DNA of 64,000 nucleotides from Lewinellaceae bacterium (GTDB lineage Bacteria; Bacteroidota; Bacteroidia; Chitinophagales; Saprospiraceae): positions 930,001 to 994,000 of the forward strand of contig JACJYO010000002.1 of NCBI GenBank assembly GCA_020636075.1. Direction: 5' to 3'. A program made the position numbers and the translations under genes. The notes beneath the pieces were generated by a model. The model was not told where the DNA came from. It searched no databases and saw only the letters and a list, made by a program, of their open reading frames with translations. Shown in pieces: positions 1 through 9,746 of the stretch (positions are counted from its first letter, which is position 1; the number at the start of each line of letters is the position of its first letter).

Positions 1-550
1 CGTAACAAAACAATTCAAGTACTACAAATTACTTGGTGATAAAACCTTTGCCCAGTTGACTGACGACAAGCTGTTTTGGCAATACAACGACGACAGCAAC
101 AGCATCGCCACCATTGTCAAACACATTTGGGGAAACATGCTTTCCCGGTGGACGGATTTTCTGACCTCCGACGGTGAAAAAACGTGGCGCGACCGGGATG
201 CTGAATTTGAAAACGACATCGCCAGCCGCGAGGAACTTTTGGAAAAATGGGAAGAAGGATGGGCCTGCGTTTTTCAGGCGCTTGAACCTCTAACAACAAA
301 CGACCTGGATAAGATCATCTATATCCGAAACCAGGAGCACACAGTGATAGACGCCATCAGCCGGCAAATTGCCCACTACGCCTATCATATTGGCCAGATC
401 GTTTACCTGGGTAAAATGCTGGCTGAAGCAGGCTGGACATCGTTGACGATTCCCAAAGGGCAATCCGAGACATTCAATGCGGAGAAGTTTTCCAGGCCAA
501 AACAAAAAGGCCATTTCGCGGATGACTTCCTGAAGGATGATCAAGCATAA
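1..550 (+). CDS. DUF1572/DinB-like protein, 5' end outside window
   Basis: The reading frame is open from base 2 and ends at 550, so the N-terminus lies upstream of the window; about 182 residues are visible. The sequence resembles the DUF1572 branch of the DinB/YfiT four-helix superfamily: a conserved LFWQYNDDSNSIA segment, KHIWGNMLSRW, and a late RQIAHYAYHIGQIV helix. The histidines in KHIWGN and in HYAYH correspond to the three-His metal site typical of DinB-like folds. Family members are small soluble proteins, some of them metal-dependent thiol transferases; the substrate here cannot be told. There is no ATG near the visible start, which agrees with a truncated gene. It is followed by a 225-bp gap before the efflux operon, so it is probably a separate unit. 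Confidence 0.8.
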   Translation, partial: VTKQFKYYKLLGDKTFAQLTDDKLFWQYNDDSNSIATIVKHIWGNMLSRWTDFLTSDGEKTWRDRDAEFENDIASREELLEKWEEGWACVFQALEPLTTNDLDKIIYIRNQEHTVIDAISRQIAHYAYHIGQIVYLGKMLAEAGWTSLTIPKGQSETFNAEKFSRPKQKGHFADDFLKDDQA

Positions 551-775
551 TTCGAGTTAGTGCCCTACCCTATCGCCTACCTAAAAAACAGCGTAAAAAG
601 AAACCCAAACTTCCTCAACCTTTTTCGCTGAAAGTAGTTTCTACATGTCTGTGGCACTCTGATATTACCTCGCATCGCCTGCCGCTACGTATCTGTCCTA
701 GCCAAACCACCACGACTAGTTTATTCAGGAAAACCCCTGCAGCAGAAGGCTGCGGATACCGATTATGTATTCCAC

Positions 776-2116
776 ATGATGCAAAACAAAAAGAGCACCC
801 TTGCAACGGCCATTTTAGCAGCATTTGCAATTTTTAGCCCGTATACCTTATTCTCGCAATTGCCTGGAGCAGACAGCTTGCTTTCACCCATTACACTCCC
901 CGATGCGATCGAGTACGCCCTCAAAAGGCAACCGGTGATCCAACAAGCGCTCTTAGACGAACAGATCACAGACTCCCAGATCCGGAGCAAACTGGCGGAT
1001 TGGTACCCTCAAGTGCGATTCAACTACAACCTCCAACACAATTTCATCGTGCAGACCGCCATCATTGGAGGTAATGCCGTAAAACTTGGTGTGGACAATA
1101 CTTCCAACGGCCAGTTTACGGCCAGTCAAACGATTTTCAACCGGGATGTTTTACTGGCAAAACGCAGCAAACAGGATGTCCTGTTGCAGGCTCAGCAAGC
1201 GACCAGTAGCTACAAGATCGACCTGGCTTCCGATGTGTCCAAGGCGTTTTATGATATCCTGGTTACCATGCAACAGATTAAGGTGGCAGAATCGAATATC
1301 ACCCGAATTGAACGGAGTTTAAACGACGCCCTCAACCAATACCAGGCGGGCCTGGTAGACAAAATTGATTACAAGCGGGCGACCATAGCGCTGAACAACA
1401 CCAAAGCGTCTAAAAAAAGCAATGAAGATCTGCTCGTCGCCAAAGTAGACCGGCTGAAGGCATTGATGAATTACCCTGAAAATGCGCCGCTGAATATTTC
1501 TTACGACAGTTTGCAAATGGAACGGGAAGCGCTGCTCGACACAATGGTAGTTCCCGATTTCAGATCCAGAATTGAATACCAACAACTCGAAACTCAACGA
1601 AAACTGCTGACTGCCTCCCTGGACTACAACCGGTGGAGTTTCCTGCCATCTGTAACTGCCAATGCCGCCTACAACCTGAATTTTCAGAATAACCAGCTCG
1701 CCGAACTCTACAACCGAAATTTCCCCAATGCCTACGTGGGACTTACACTGGGAGTACCGATCTATGAGGGTGGAAAACGGAAAGCCAATATCGCTGCGGC
1801 GGAACTGGAACTAAAACGGAACGAACTGGATTATTCGAACCTCAAAATTGCTGTAGACGCAGCCTATTCCCAGGCCTTAGCTGTTTACAAAAGCAACCTG
1901 ACCAATTACCTTACCCTGCGGGAAAATGTGGAATTGGCCAAAGAAGTTTACGATGTCATTCAACTGCAGTACCGCTCCGGCATAAAAACATACCTGGAGG
2001 TGATCACCGCAGAAACGGATTTGAGAACCGCGCAAATCAATTATTACAATGCACTTTACCAATTGCTTGCCAGCAAAATTGATGTGCAAAAGACGCTGGG
2101 TCAAATCAAATACTAA
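776..2116 (+). CDS. TolC-family outer membrane efflux channel
   Basis: 446 residues. An N-terminal signal peptide (hydrophobic stretch about residues 9-27, ending near FSQ) is followed by the duplicated alpha-helical outer-membrane efflux (OEP) architecture. The first repeat starts around ITLPDAIEYALKRQPVIQQA, and the second half shows the typical EVYDVIQLQYRSGIKTYLEVITAE segment. Family role: a trimeric outer-membrane channel and periplasmic tunnel that completes a tripartite RND pump. It is the first gene of a three-gene operon, 39 bp upstream of the adaptor gene. Two ATGs are adjacent (776 and 779) and either could start translation; no Shine-Dalgarno is visible, as is usual in this phylum. 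Substrate is unknown. Confidence 0.93.
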   Translation: MMQNKKSTLATAILAAFAIFSPYTLFSQLPGADSLLSPITLPDAIEYALKRQPVIQQALLDEQITDSQIRSKLADWYPQVRFNYNLQHNFIVQTAIIGGNAVKLGVDNTSNGQFTASQTIFNRDVLLAKRSKQDVLLQAQQATSSYKIDLASDVSKAFYDILVTMQQIKVAESNITRIERSLNDALNQYQAGLVDKIDYKRATIALNNTKASKKSNEDLLVAKVDRLKALMNYPENAPLNISYDSLQMEREALLDTMVVPDFRSRIEYQQLETQRKLLTASLDYNRWSFLPSVTANAAYNLNFQNNQLAELYNRNFPNAYVGLTLGVPIYEGGKRKANIAAAELELKRNELDYSNLKIAVDAAYSQALAVYKSNLTNYLTLRENVELAKEVYDVIQLQYRSGIKTYLEVITAETDLRTAQINYYNALYQLLASKIDVQKTLGQIKY

Positions 2117-2155
2117 GAATCAAATCACACCGGAATACCTTTTTAAATCATAGCC

Positions 2156-3292
2156 ATGTCCGTCAGAAAAACAATTTCCTTTTTTGGTTTTGCTATAGTT
2201 GTCTTGCTTTCCGCATGTGGAGAAAAGCCATCCGGCCCCCCGCCTGCCCTGCCGATTCCGCAGGTAACCGTAGAAATGGTCAAGTTTACCAAAGCTGCCT
2301 ATTTCGACGAATACCCTGCTACCCTAACTGCCCTCGACCAGGTTGAACTTCGGCCGCAAGTGAGCGGGTTTATTACTGGCGTCCATTTTAAAGATGGTGA
2401 CCGCGTCCGAAAAGGCCAGCTGCTGTATACGATTGATGATCAACTCTACGCTGCCAACTATCAGCAGGCTACAGCAAATCTGCAGGTACAACAAGCCAAC
2501 CTCAACAAGGCACAAAAAGATGCCAACCGGTACCATGAGCTCGACAAGCAGGATGCCATTGCCAAACAACTGGTCGACAATGCCGATGCTGCGCTGGAGG
2601 TTGCCCAAAAACAAGTGGAAGCAGCCAAAGCCAATCTCCAGGCCGTTCAAACAAATGTGAAATACACCAAAGTATATGCACCCTTCAATGGGGTGATCGG
2701 TATCTCCGCTGTTAAGGTTGGCACTGCAGTTACTGCGGGGCAATCGGTACTTAATACCATTTCTTCCGATCGCGAGCTTGCCGTAGATTTCAACGTAGAT
2801 CAAAAGGAGATTTACCGGTTTATGACGCTACTGAATGGCAAACAACGGCCGAAGGATTCCACCTTTACCCTCGCCTTCAGCGAGGATGTATATCCCTATC
2901 CGGGAAAACTCGCCTTGCTTGATCGGGCAGTAAATCCGCAAACCGGGACGATTAAGGCCAGGCTGGTGTTTCCAAACCCCAAAAACATATTAATTGCGGG
3001 TATGAACGGCACTGTTCGCGTCAGGAATAACGACTCGAAAAATTCTATCCTGATCCCCTTCAAAGCAGTTACGGAACAACTGGGTGAATTCTTTGTATAC
3101 ATGCCCGACGATAGCAGCCGCGTTTCCCAACGAAAAATAGCCTTGGGAAAAGCATTGGGTCAGGACATCATCGTGAAGGAAGGCTTATCGGAAGGGGATA
3201 AAATTGTGGTGGAAGGCGTGCAAAATCTCCGGGAAGGCGCAACCATCAGAATAGCTGCTGCACCGGGCAGTGAAACACCTCCCAAACAATAA
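2156..3292 (+). CDS. RND efflux periplasmic adaptor (membrane fusion protein), lipoprotein
   Basis: 378 residues. The N-terminus is a lipoprotein signal with lipobox LSAC (Cys about residue 21), so the mature protein is probably lipid-anchored in the periplasm. The body follows the HlyD/AcrA order: barrel-sandwich half (VELRPQVSGFITGVHFKDGDRV), an alpha-hairpin rich in Q, A and K (about residues 100-165), the second lipoyl half (VYAPFNGVIGISAVKVGTAV), a beta-barrel, and a membrane-proximal domain ending in EGLSEGDKIVVEGVQNLREG. Its role is to link the inner-membrane pump to the TolC channel. It lies between those two genes (39 bp after one, 33 bp before the other), so co-expression is likely. 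Confidence 0.93.
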   Translation: MSVRKTISFFGFAIVVLLSACGEKPSGPPPALPIPQVTVEMVKFTKAAYFDEYPATLTALDQVELRPQVSGFITGVHFKDGDRVRKGQLLYTIDDQLYAANYQQATANLQVQQANLNKAQKDANRYHELDKQDAIAKQLVDNADAALEVAQKQVEAAKANLQAVQTNVKYTKVYAPFNGVIGISAVKVGTAVTAGQSVLNTISSDRELAVDFNVDQKEIYRFMTLLNGKQRPKDSTFTLAFSEDVYPYPGKLALLDRAVNPQTGTIKARLVFPNPKNILIAGMNGTVRVRNNDSKNSILIPFKAVTEQLGEFFVYMPDDSSRVSQRKIALGKALGQDIIVKEGLSEGDKIVVEGVQNLREGATIRIAAAPGSETPPKQ

Positions 3293-3325
3293 CCCTGTTT
3301 CCATCAACTCTATCGCACATCCGCA

Positions 3326-6300
3326 ATGATCGCAGAAACTTTTATAAAAAGGCCTGTCACAGCCATTGTCATTTCCATCGTCATCGTGCTGGTTGGGGGA
3401 ATAGCCCTGTCTACACTCCCGATCGCACAATACCCTGCCATCACGCCGCCAACAGTTACTATTTCAGGCAATTTTATCGGGGCTGATGCACAAACTGTGG
3501 AGCAGACCACCACAACCGCTATCGAAACCCAGGTAAACGGGACGCCGGGCATGACCTACATGTCGAGCAACAGTACGGCCAGCGGACAGAGCTCGATCAA
3601 TGTAAATTTCGAGATCGGGACGGATGTCAACATCGCCGCGGTGGAAGTGCAGAATCGCGTAAGTGTGGCGGAGCCCAGTCTGCCGGATGCCGTGAAACGG
3701 CTTGGCCTTACGGTGCGCAAGCGGAACCCGAGTATCATGGTTGCCCTGGCTTTCTATTCGCCCAACGGCACGCATGACGTCAATTTTATCGGCAACTATG
3801 TCAACATCTTCGTAAAAGATGCCCTCCAACGCGTAAAAGGCGTGGGCGACATTGTATCCCGGGCCGATGATTTCGGCATGCGGATCTGGCTGGATCCGGC
3901 AAAACTGGCAAGTCTGGGACTGGCAACCACCGATATTCTGGCAGCCTTGCAGGAGCAAAACCTGCAGGTAGCAGCCGGCACCGTTGGCGGGAATCCGCAA
4001 CCTGTGGCTCAGACGTTTGAATACAGCGTGCTGACGAACAGCCGGATCAATACCACGGAACAATTTGAAAACATTATCGTCCGCACCGTACCGGCTACCG
4101 GAACAGTGGTTTACCTCAAAGATGTAGGCCGTGTGGAACTGGGTAAATTTGATTATGGCTCAAATGCTTTCGTAAATGGAAAACCCGCCGCTTTTGTACT
4201 GATCTATCAGGCGCCCGGCGCCAACGCACTATCCACTTTTGAAGGAATAAACAAAGCCCTGACAGAGCTCAAAAAGAATTTCCCCAAAGACATCGACTAC
4301 CTCATGCCACTGGAAACCGTCACTGTGGTCAAAGCGTCTATGAATGAAGTACTGCACACCTTGTTTCTGGCTTTGCTGCTGGTCATACTGGTGGTGTTTT
4401 TGTTTTTGCAAAGTTGGCGGGCAACTCTTATACCAATTCTTGCTATTCCGGTTTCCCTGATCGGCACCTTCATTTTCTTTATTCCATTTGAATTTACCAT
4501 CAACACACTCACCTTGTTTGCCTTCGTTTTGGCGATCGGTATTGTCGTGGATGATGCGATTGTGGTCGTGGAAGCCGTACAGCATTACATCGACCATGAA
4601 AAAATATCGGCCAAAGAGGCTACCCGAAAAGCGATGTCGGACATATCGGGCCCGGTCATTGCCATTGCCCTGATCCTGGCGGCTGTGTTCGTGCCGGTTG
4701 GCTTTATTCCGGGGATCGTTGGCCGGCTGTACCAACAGTTTGCCCTTACCATCGCGGTTTCGGTGATCATATCGGCATTTGTGGCCTTGTCGCTTACCCC
4801 GGCCTTGTGTTCCATCCTGCTCAAACCTGCCAAGAGCGAAACGGCCAAAAAGAACTTTTTAGAAAAATTCTTCGCCTGGTTCAACGGTGGATTTGGTCGA
4901 CTGAACCGCCGGTATACCATGGGTGTGGGGAAATGGATCCGGGGTACGAAGGTCGTATTAGTCCTGCTGGTGTGTTTGTTTGCAGGGTTGTATTACATGT
5001 TCCAAAACAAACCAACCGGATTTATTCCATCGGAAGACGAAGGCCGCCTGTATGTCACCTACGAAATGCAGGAGGGCGCTTCTACCACCCGAAGCAAAGA
5101 CATGCTGGTGAAAATCCAGGAAAGGGTACGCAGTATTCCCGGCGTTAAAATGGTAGGTGGACTGGCAGGTTTGAATATCATCAGCTTCTCCAACAAATCA
5201 AATGCCGGTACCATTTTCGTCTTGCTGAAACCCTGGGATGACCGGGCAAGCGAAGCCTTGCAGGCAAAAAACATTGCGAAGGAAATTCAAAAAAGGACCG
5301 CCGACATCAAGGAGGCGCGCATCCTGGTTAATAGCCCGCCTGCCATCCCGGGCCTGGGCGCTACTGCCGGTTTCACGTTTGAGTTGCAGCAAACTACCAG
5401 TACCGACGATATCAAACAGTTTGAAACTGTTTCCAAAAACTTCCTGGCAGCCCTGTCGCAACGCCCTGAAATTGGCCGGGCCTTTACGTTTTTTAATGCT
5501 CGCACGCCGAGTTATCAGGTTGATGTTGACAAAGAAAAAGCTAAAAAACTTGGGGTATCCGTGGCCGACGTTTACAGCACCATGTCCACTTTGCTGGGCA
5601 GTAGCTACGTTAATGATATTAATCTATACGGTCGGAATTTCCGGGTCGTAGTACAGGCCGACAGTAGTTTCCGGTCATCCATTGATGAATTAAACAAGTA
5701 CTATGTGCGCAACAGCCAGGGCGGCATGGTGCCGCTTGGGTCGCTGGTAACCAGCAAAGTCATTGAAAGCCCATCCTTGATTTCGCACTACAATATTTAC
5801 CGGTCTATCGAGATCAACGGTGTGCCGAAAGAGGGTTATAGTAGCGGCCAGGCTATTCAGGCGTTGAAGGAAGTAGCGGCGCAGACCCTGCCGGAAGGTT
5901 ATAGTTATGAGTTTTCCGGTTTGAGCCGCGAAGAAGTGCAGGCGGGCAGCAGCTCGCTGATGATCTTCGGGATTTCCGTGGTGTTTGTATTTTTATTTCT
6001 GGCGGCCTTGTATGAAAGCTGGTCGGTGCCGTTTTCGGTATTGTTTGCCGTACCGATCGGAGCATTCGGGTCTATCCTGACCCTGACGTTGATCCCCAGC
6101 CTCAGCAATAATATTTATGCCCAAATCGGTTTGATCACCCTGATTGGTCTGGCTGCGAAAAACGCCATCCTGATTGTAGAATTTGCCAAAGAACGGGTGG
6201 ACCGCGGCATTGATATTGTGACTGCGACCTTGCAGGCCGTGGATTTGCGTTTGCGCCCGATCGTTATGACCTCGCTGGCGTTTATATTGGGTGTTTTACC

Positions 6301-6487
6301 ATTGGCTTTTGCCACCGGCGCTGCGGCAGAATCGCGCAAAACGATTGGCTGGACGGTATTCGGCGGCATGTTGGCGGCTACTACCCTGGCCATTTTCGTA
6401 GTGCCGGTTTTATACGTAGTGATCACACGACTCGCATACGGAAATAAATTGCAACGCCTGAACAGAAAGATTACGGATGATGATTAG
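3326..6487 (+). CDS. RND (HAE1/AcrB-type) multidrug efflux permease
   Basis: 1053 residues, the normal length of AcrB-like pumps. It starts MIAETFIKRPVTAIVISIVI, as HAE1 permeases do. Expected elements are visible: TM1 near residues 10-30; the TM4 proton-relay pair in GIVVDDAIVVVEAV (about residues 405-418); the TM10 lysine in AAKNAILIVEFAKE (about residue 943); and two large periplasmic porter/docking loops. Role: proton-driven export of hydrophobic compounds through the adaptor and TolC partners encoded just upstream. No regulator gene is adjacent in the window, so control is not apparent. Substrate range cannot be inferred. Confidence 0.95.
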   Translation: MIAETFIKRPVTAIVISIVIVLVGGIALSTLPIAQYPAITPPTVTISGNFIGADAQTVEQTTTTAIETQVNGTPGMTYMSSNSTASGQSSINVNFEIGTDVNIAAVEVQNRVSVAEPSLPDAVKRLGLTVRKRNPSIMVALAFYSPNGTHDVNFIGNYVNIFVKDALQRVKGVGDIVSRADDFGMRIWLDPAKLASLGLATTDILAALQEQNLQVAAGTVGGNPQPVAQTFEYSVLTNSRINTTEQFENIIVRTVPATGTVVYLKDVGRVELGKFDYGSNAFVNGKPAAFVLIYQAPGANALSTFEGINKALTELKKNFPKDIDYLMPLETVTVVKASMNEVLHTLFLALLLVILVVFLFLQSWRATLIPILAIPVSLIGTFIFFIPFEFTINTLTLFAFVLAIGIVVDDAIVVVEAVQHYIDHEKISAKEATRKAMSDISGPVIAIALILAAVFVPVGFIPGIVGRLYQQFALTIAVSVIISAFVALSLTPALCSILLKPAKSETAKKNFLEKFFAWFNGGFGRLNRRYTMGVGKWIRGTKVVLVLLVCLFAGLYYMFQNKPTGFIPSEDEGRLYVTYEMQEGASTTRSKDMLVKIQERVRSIPGVKMVGGLAGLNIISFSNKSNAGTIFVLLKPWDDRASEALQAKNIAKEIQKRTADIKEARILVNSPPAIPGLGATAGFTFELQQTTSTDDIKQFETVSKNFLAALSQRPEIGRAFTFFNARTPSYQVDVDKEKAKKLGVSVADVYSTMSTLLGSSYVNDINLYGRNFRVVVQADSSFRSSIDELNKYYVRNSQGGMVPLGSLVTSKVIESPSLISHYNIYRSIEINGVPKEGYSSGQAIQALKEVAAQTLPEGYSYEFSGLSREEVQAGSSSLMIFGISVVFVFLFLAALYESWSVPFSVLFAVPIGAFGSILTLTLIPSLSNNIYAQIGLITLIGLAAKNAILIVEFAKERVDRGIDIVTATLQAVDLRLRPIVMTSLAFILGVLPLAFATGAAAESRKTIGWTVFGGMLAATTLAIFVVPVLYVVITRLAYGNKLQRLNRKITDDD

Positions 6488-6556
6488 GTGCTGCGTTTAA
6501 AACCCAAAGGGTTCAATTTGCTATCCATGCTGTAACAATATTCAACAACAGAAACC

Positions 6557-6958
6557 ATGGCAACGGATTTGAAACAAATTGCAGCGGCATTTATCCAAAC
6601 ACTTCAAAACCGGAAGTCGGCGGAGGAGTTGATGTCGTTTTACCACCCGGATATTGAACAAATTGAATATCCGAATACCCTGACTAAAAATACAACCATT
6701 CGGAAGCTGAACGATTTGAAACTGGCTGCTGAAAAAGGGAAACAGGTATTGCAGAAAGAGGAATACCAGATTTTGAATTCCTACACCATCGGCAATACCG
6801 TTATTTTGGAAGCACTATGGACGGGGACCCTGGCTATTCCACTTGGGAACATCCCTGTGGGTGGACAGATGAAGGCCCATTTTGCACAGTTTTTTGAATT
6901 CAAGGACGGCAAAATTATCCGGCAACGGAATTACGATTGTTTTGAGCCATTCAATTAG
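6557..6958 (+). CDS. NTF2-like/SnoaL-type small protein
   Basis: 133 residues. The N-terminal helix (LKQIAAAFIQTLQNRKSAEELMSFYHPDIEQIEYPN) and the terminal strand pattern (FFEFKDGKIIRQRNYDCFEPF) are typical of the NTF2-like/SnoaL fold, a cone-shaped barrel found in small isomerases, cyclases and many unassigned proteins. It lies 69 bp after the RND pump gene on the same strand and may be co-transcribed, but nothing links it functionally to efflux. The gene ends 4 bp from the convergent TonB receptor gene, leaving no room for a separate intergenic terminator. Confidence 0.75.
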   Translation: MATDLKQIAAAFIQTLQNRKSAEELMSFYHPDIEQIEYPNTLTKNTTIRKLNDLKLAAEKGKQVLQKEEYQILNSYTIGNTVILEALWTGTLAIPLGNIPVGGQMKAHFAQFFEFKDGKIIRQRNYDCFEPFN

Positions 6959-6962
6959 CAAT

Positions 6963-9644
6963 TCACTTTTTCCCAAAAGTATAAACTGCCCGCGCCAGCA
7001 CCTGCCGGCCGATTTTTGGCAGGCTGGGCCAGCCGTATTTTTTGTTCAGGACATTGGTCGCTGTGACGTCTACCGATAGCCCGTTCAACCACTGGTAACC
7101 AATACTGGCATCTACAACCGTATGCCCAGGGATGACACCGGAATAAAAACTGTCATTGACCTGAAACTCGGCATCGTACTGAACATTAACGTTTGCCCGA
7201 AAACCGGAGGATGGTAACTGCCAATAGTAAAAACCCAGTCTGAATTTATCCTGGGGGAATTCCGGAGGCAATTTTGTCACTTCGGCTGCGGCAGGTTCAA
7301 ACACATATTTAAACTCATGAGAGTAGGTGGCATGAAACATCAGCGTTTCCATGATGGAATATTGCAGCCCGACGTCAATGCCGGAATGCAAAAAATCGCC
7401 GTTCAGTTTCCGGCTTCCAAAAGCCAGGTGCGGGGGCCCGTCTGCAGGCATTTGCTCCGTTTCAATCAGGCCGGTGGGCGATAGTTCGCCATTGGGCATC
7501 GAGATAGTGTTACCTGCCAGTTGAAATATGCCGGCCAACCCCTGAAGGGTCCACCCGAAGCCGGCCAAAGCAGCAGAATCCAGAGAATTCAGCACCACAG
7601 CAGCCAGGTCATTCCCCAAAGTGGGCAAATACACGAGCGGACTTATCTGCTGTGCCTGGCTGTATCCATTGATTTGTTTTTCAAAATAAAACTCGGCGAG
7701 GAACTTAAGTCTGTCGGAAATGCGGCCGTTAAAGCCTACTTCAAAAGTGTTCCGCTGGTACAAACCAATGGGATCGACGTTTTGCAAAGGAATACTCGTC
7801 GTACCTTGAGAGAATCCATTGATATTGGGAATTTGGGATTGGAGGTAAGCCGTCATTTCGGGCCCAACAAATTGCGCCAAATTAGCGACCACAACCGAAT
7901 AACCGGCCTGCAAGGGCATCCCGATGCCGGGGTTTTCGCCAATACCCGGGATAAAACTTACTGTGCTGGGATTTGCCGCAAACGTCTGGGCATCTTTTCC
8001 ACCCAAATACCAGATATCGAAAGCGGGGGTTTTTGCCACCGGCGCATCGGTAAAAAGGGCGTACATGCTGAGCGGTACATCAGCGTGGTTAAAGTTTATC
8101 CGCAAAGTGTTGTTTTCGGTAATTTTATAAAGCAAGGATATGCCGTAAGAAAAGGCGAACTCACTGAAGGTTTTGTAATAGTCCAAACGCCCGGCCAAAA
8201 ACAGGTCCAACTGGTCGAGCAAGGCTGTTTTGGTTTGTAAATAGGTACCCGCATAATCGTAATTATCGCTATCCTCATACCTGCCGAAAATCAGTCCTTC
8301 CGTATTGGCTTTGAAATGGGTAAAATCGCCACCCAAAATGAGCCGGGTATAAAGTGGCCTGATATTAAATCCATATTGCAATTGCCCTTCCCACTGCGTG
8401 CGACCGAGCGGCGCAATTTCCCCCGAACGGTAGGCAAACGTCGGATGCTCGTTATTGAATTTCCCGGTTTGATTCAATGAAATTTGCGCAAACAAGCTGC
8501 CGAATTTGGCTTTCAGCATCCAGAAATATTCATTGAGTTGGCTCAATTGCTCGCCGACAGGCTGGCGGTACACTCCATCATAATGGCTGAAACCACCGTT
8601 GAATGAAAAAGACAGATCGTCGGCAGGACGAAACTCCAGGGTTGCATTGGCGCCATACCCCATATTTTCTTCCTGCAATTTTCCATTGGTTCGATATACG
8701 ACCTCACCGGTTCTCGGGTCAATAATTTCATTCTGGATGGCTGCCAACACGATCTGATCCAAGGAATCCGTTGGGTCCAGTTGCCAGTCGTTGGAGCGCC
8801 TGAAATTGGCGTTGATCTTGTACCCAAACTTGTTATTGTTGCTATGCCAGGCATGGCGCATGGAAGTCTGAAGGGTTGCCCGTTCGCCGCCCGTTACCTC
8901 AACGGAAGTTCCGGGGTACTTGAACGGATCTTTTGACAGGAAATGGATGATACCGCGTGTGGCGCCAGGCCCGTAAATGGATGTCGCAGCGCCCCGTACA
9001 ACTTCAACCCGATCCATATCCAGCAAGCTGAGTGCTGAGTTAGAGGCATCGAAAAACTGAAGTCCGGAAGACGACAGCGTCCGGTTGTCCAACAGAATTT
9101 GCGTGCGTGTGATGAAAACCTGCCGGCCTTCCCGTAAGCCAATATTTAACCGTTCGGTCCCCTGTACATTAATCTGCACACCAGGCGTGTATTTGAGCAC
9201 CAGCATTGGATTGGGAACTGCCTGCGCTTCCAAAATAGCCGTTGGAACCACCGTAAGCGAAGCGGGTGATTCGTATATCTTTTCTTTCCAGCGAGAGGCT
9301 GTAACCACGATTTCTTCACTGGTAAAGCCAACGCCTTCCAGGTAAACAGCAAGGTATTCCGAACGCCCGGCAACAACAATTTTCTTCGGCGTATAGCCGA
9401 GGTAAGAAACCTCCAGGGTGAACGGCAAAGGCTCAGACGTTGAAAATCGGAAGCCTCCATGCTCCCCGGTGGCAGCGCCAATGTTTGTGCCGTTGATCTG
9501 AACACTGGCCCCAATCAGTGGTTCACCCGTTTGGATATCACGTACGAATCCGGCGACGGTTGTTTGCGCTTGCAAATTCGAGAAAAACAAACAGGAAACA
9601 AGCAGGAGCAGCCATTTGAATGGAATCAATATTACAGTCTTCAT
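6963..9644 (-). CDS. TonB-dependent outer membrane receptor with carboxypeptidase-regulatory-like N-domain
   Basis: 893 residues from the ATG at 9644; the TTG two codons upstream is less likely. A signal peptide (hydrophobic core about residues 8-22, cleavage near LQAQ) precedes a CarboxypepD_reg-like domain (GFVRDIQTGEPLIGASVQI..., about residues 30-110), a plug domain (EEIVVTASRWKEKIYESPASLTVVPT..., about 112-225, including VEVVRGAATSIYGPGATRGII) and a long beta-barrel ending in an aromatic-rich strand (LARAVYTFGKK). Such receptors import large or scarce substrates using TonB energy. There is no SusD partner next to it, so it is probably a stand-alone receptor; the substrate is not determinable. 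It has no T9SS tail, as expected for a barrel protein. Confidence 0.92.
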   Translation of the reverse strand: MKTVILIPFKWLLLLVSCLFFSNLQAQTTVAGFVRDIQTGEPLIGASVQINGTNIGAATGEHGGFRFSTSEPLPFTLEVSYLGYTPKKIVVAGRSEYLAVYLEGVGFTSEEIVVTASRWKEKIYESPASLTVVPTAILEAQAVPNPMLVLKYTPGVQINVQGTERLNIGLREGRQVFITRTQILLDNRTLSSSGLQFFDASNSALSLLDMDRVEVVRGAATSIYGPGATRGIIHFLSKDPFKYPGTSVEVTGGERATLQTSMRHAWHSNNNKFGYKINANFRRSNDWQLDPTDSLDQIVLAAIQNEIIDPRTGEVVYRTNGKLQEENMGYGANATLEFRPADDLSFSFNGGFSHYDGVYRQPVGEQLSQLNEYFWMLKAKFGSLFAQISLNQTGKFNNEHPTFAYRSGEIAPLGRTQWEGQLQYGFNIRPLYTRLILGGDFTHFKANTEGLIFGRYEDSDNYDYAGTYLQTKTALLDQLDLFLAGRLDYYKTFSEFAFSYGISLLYKITENNTLRINFNHADVPLSMYALFTDAPVAKTPAFDIWYLGGKDAQTFAANPSTVSFIPGIGENPGIGMPLQAGYSVVVANLAQFVGPEMTAYLQSQIPNINGFSQGTTSIPLQNVDPIGLYQRNTFEVGFNGRISDRLKFLAEFYFEKQINGYSQAQQISPLVYLPTLGNDLAAVVLNSLDSAALAGFGWTLQGLAGIFQLAGNTISMPNGELSPTGLIETEQMPADGPPHLAFGSRKLNGDFLHSGIDVGLQYSIMETLMFHATYSHEFKYVFEPAAAEVTKLPPEFPQDKFRLGFYYWQLPSSGFRANVNVQYDAEFQVNDSFYSGVIPGHTVVDASIGYQWLNGLSVDVTATNVLNKKYGWPSLPKIGRQVLARAVYTFGKK

Positions 9645-9746
9645 TGGCAATATTTTGAATAAAATAAAGGGTAGATAGTCGCCTTAAAGCCGATGGGATC
9701 TAGTGTCTGGTATTGTGTGGACACGGGATATCTACTTGCGCTATAC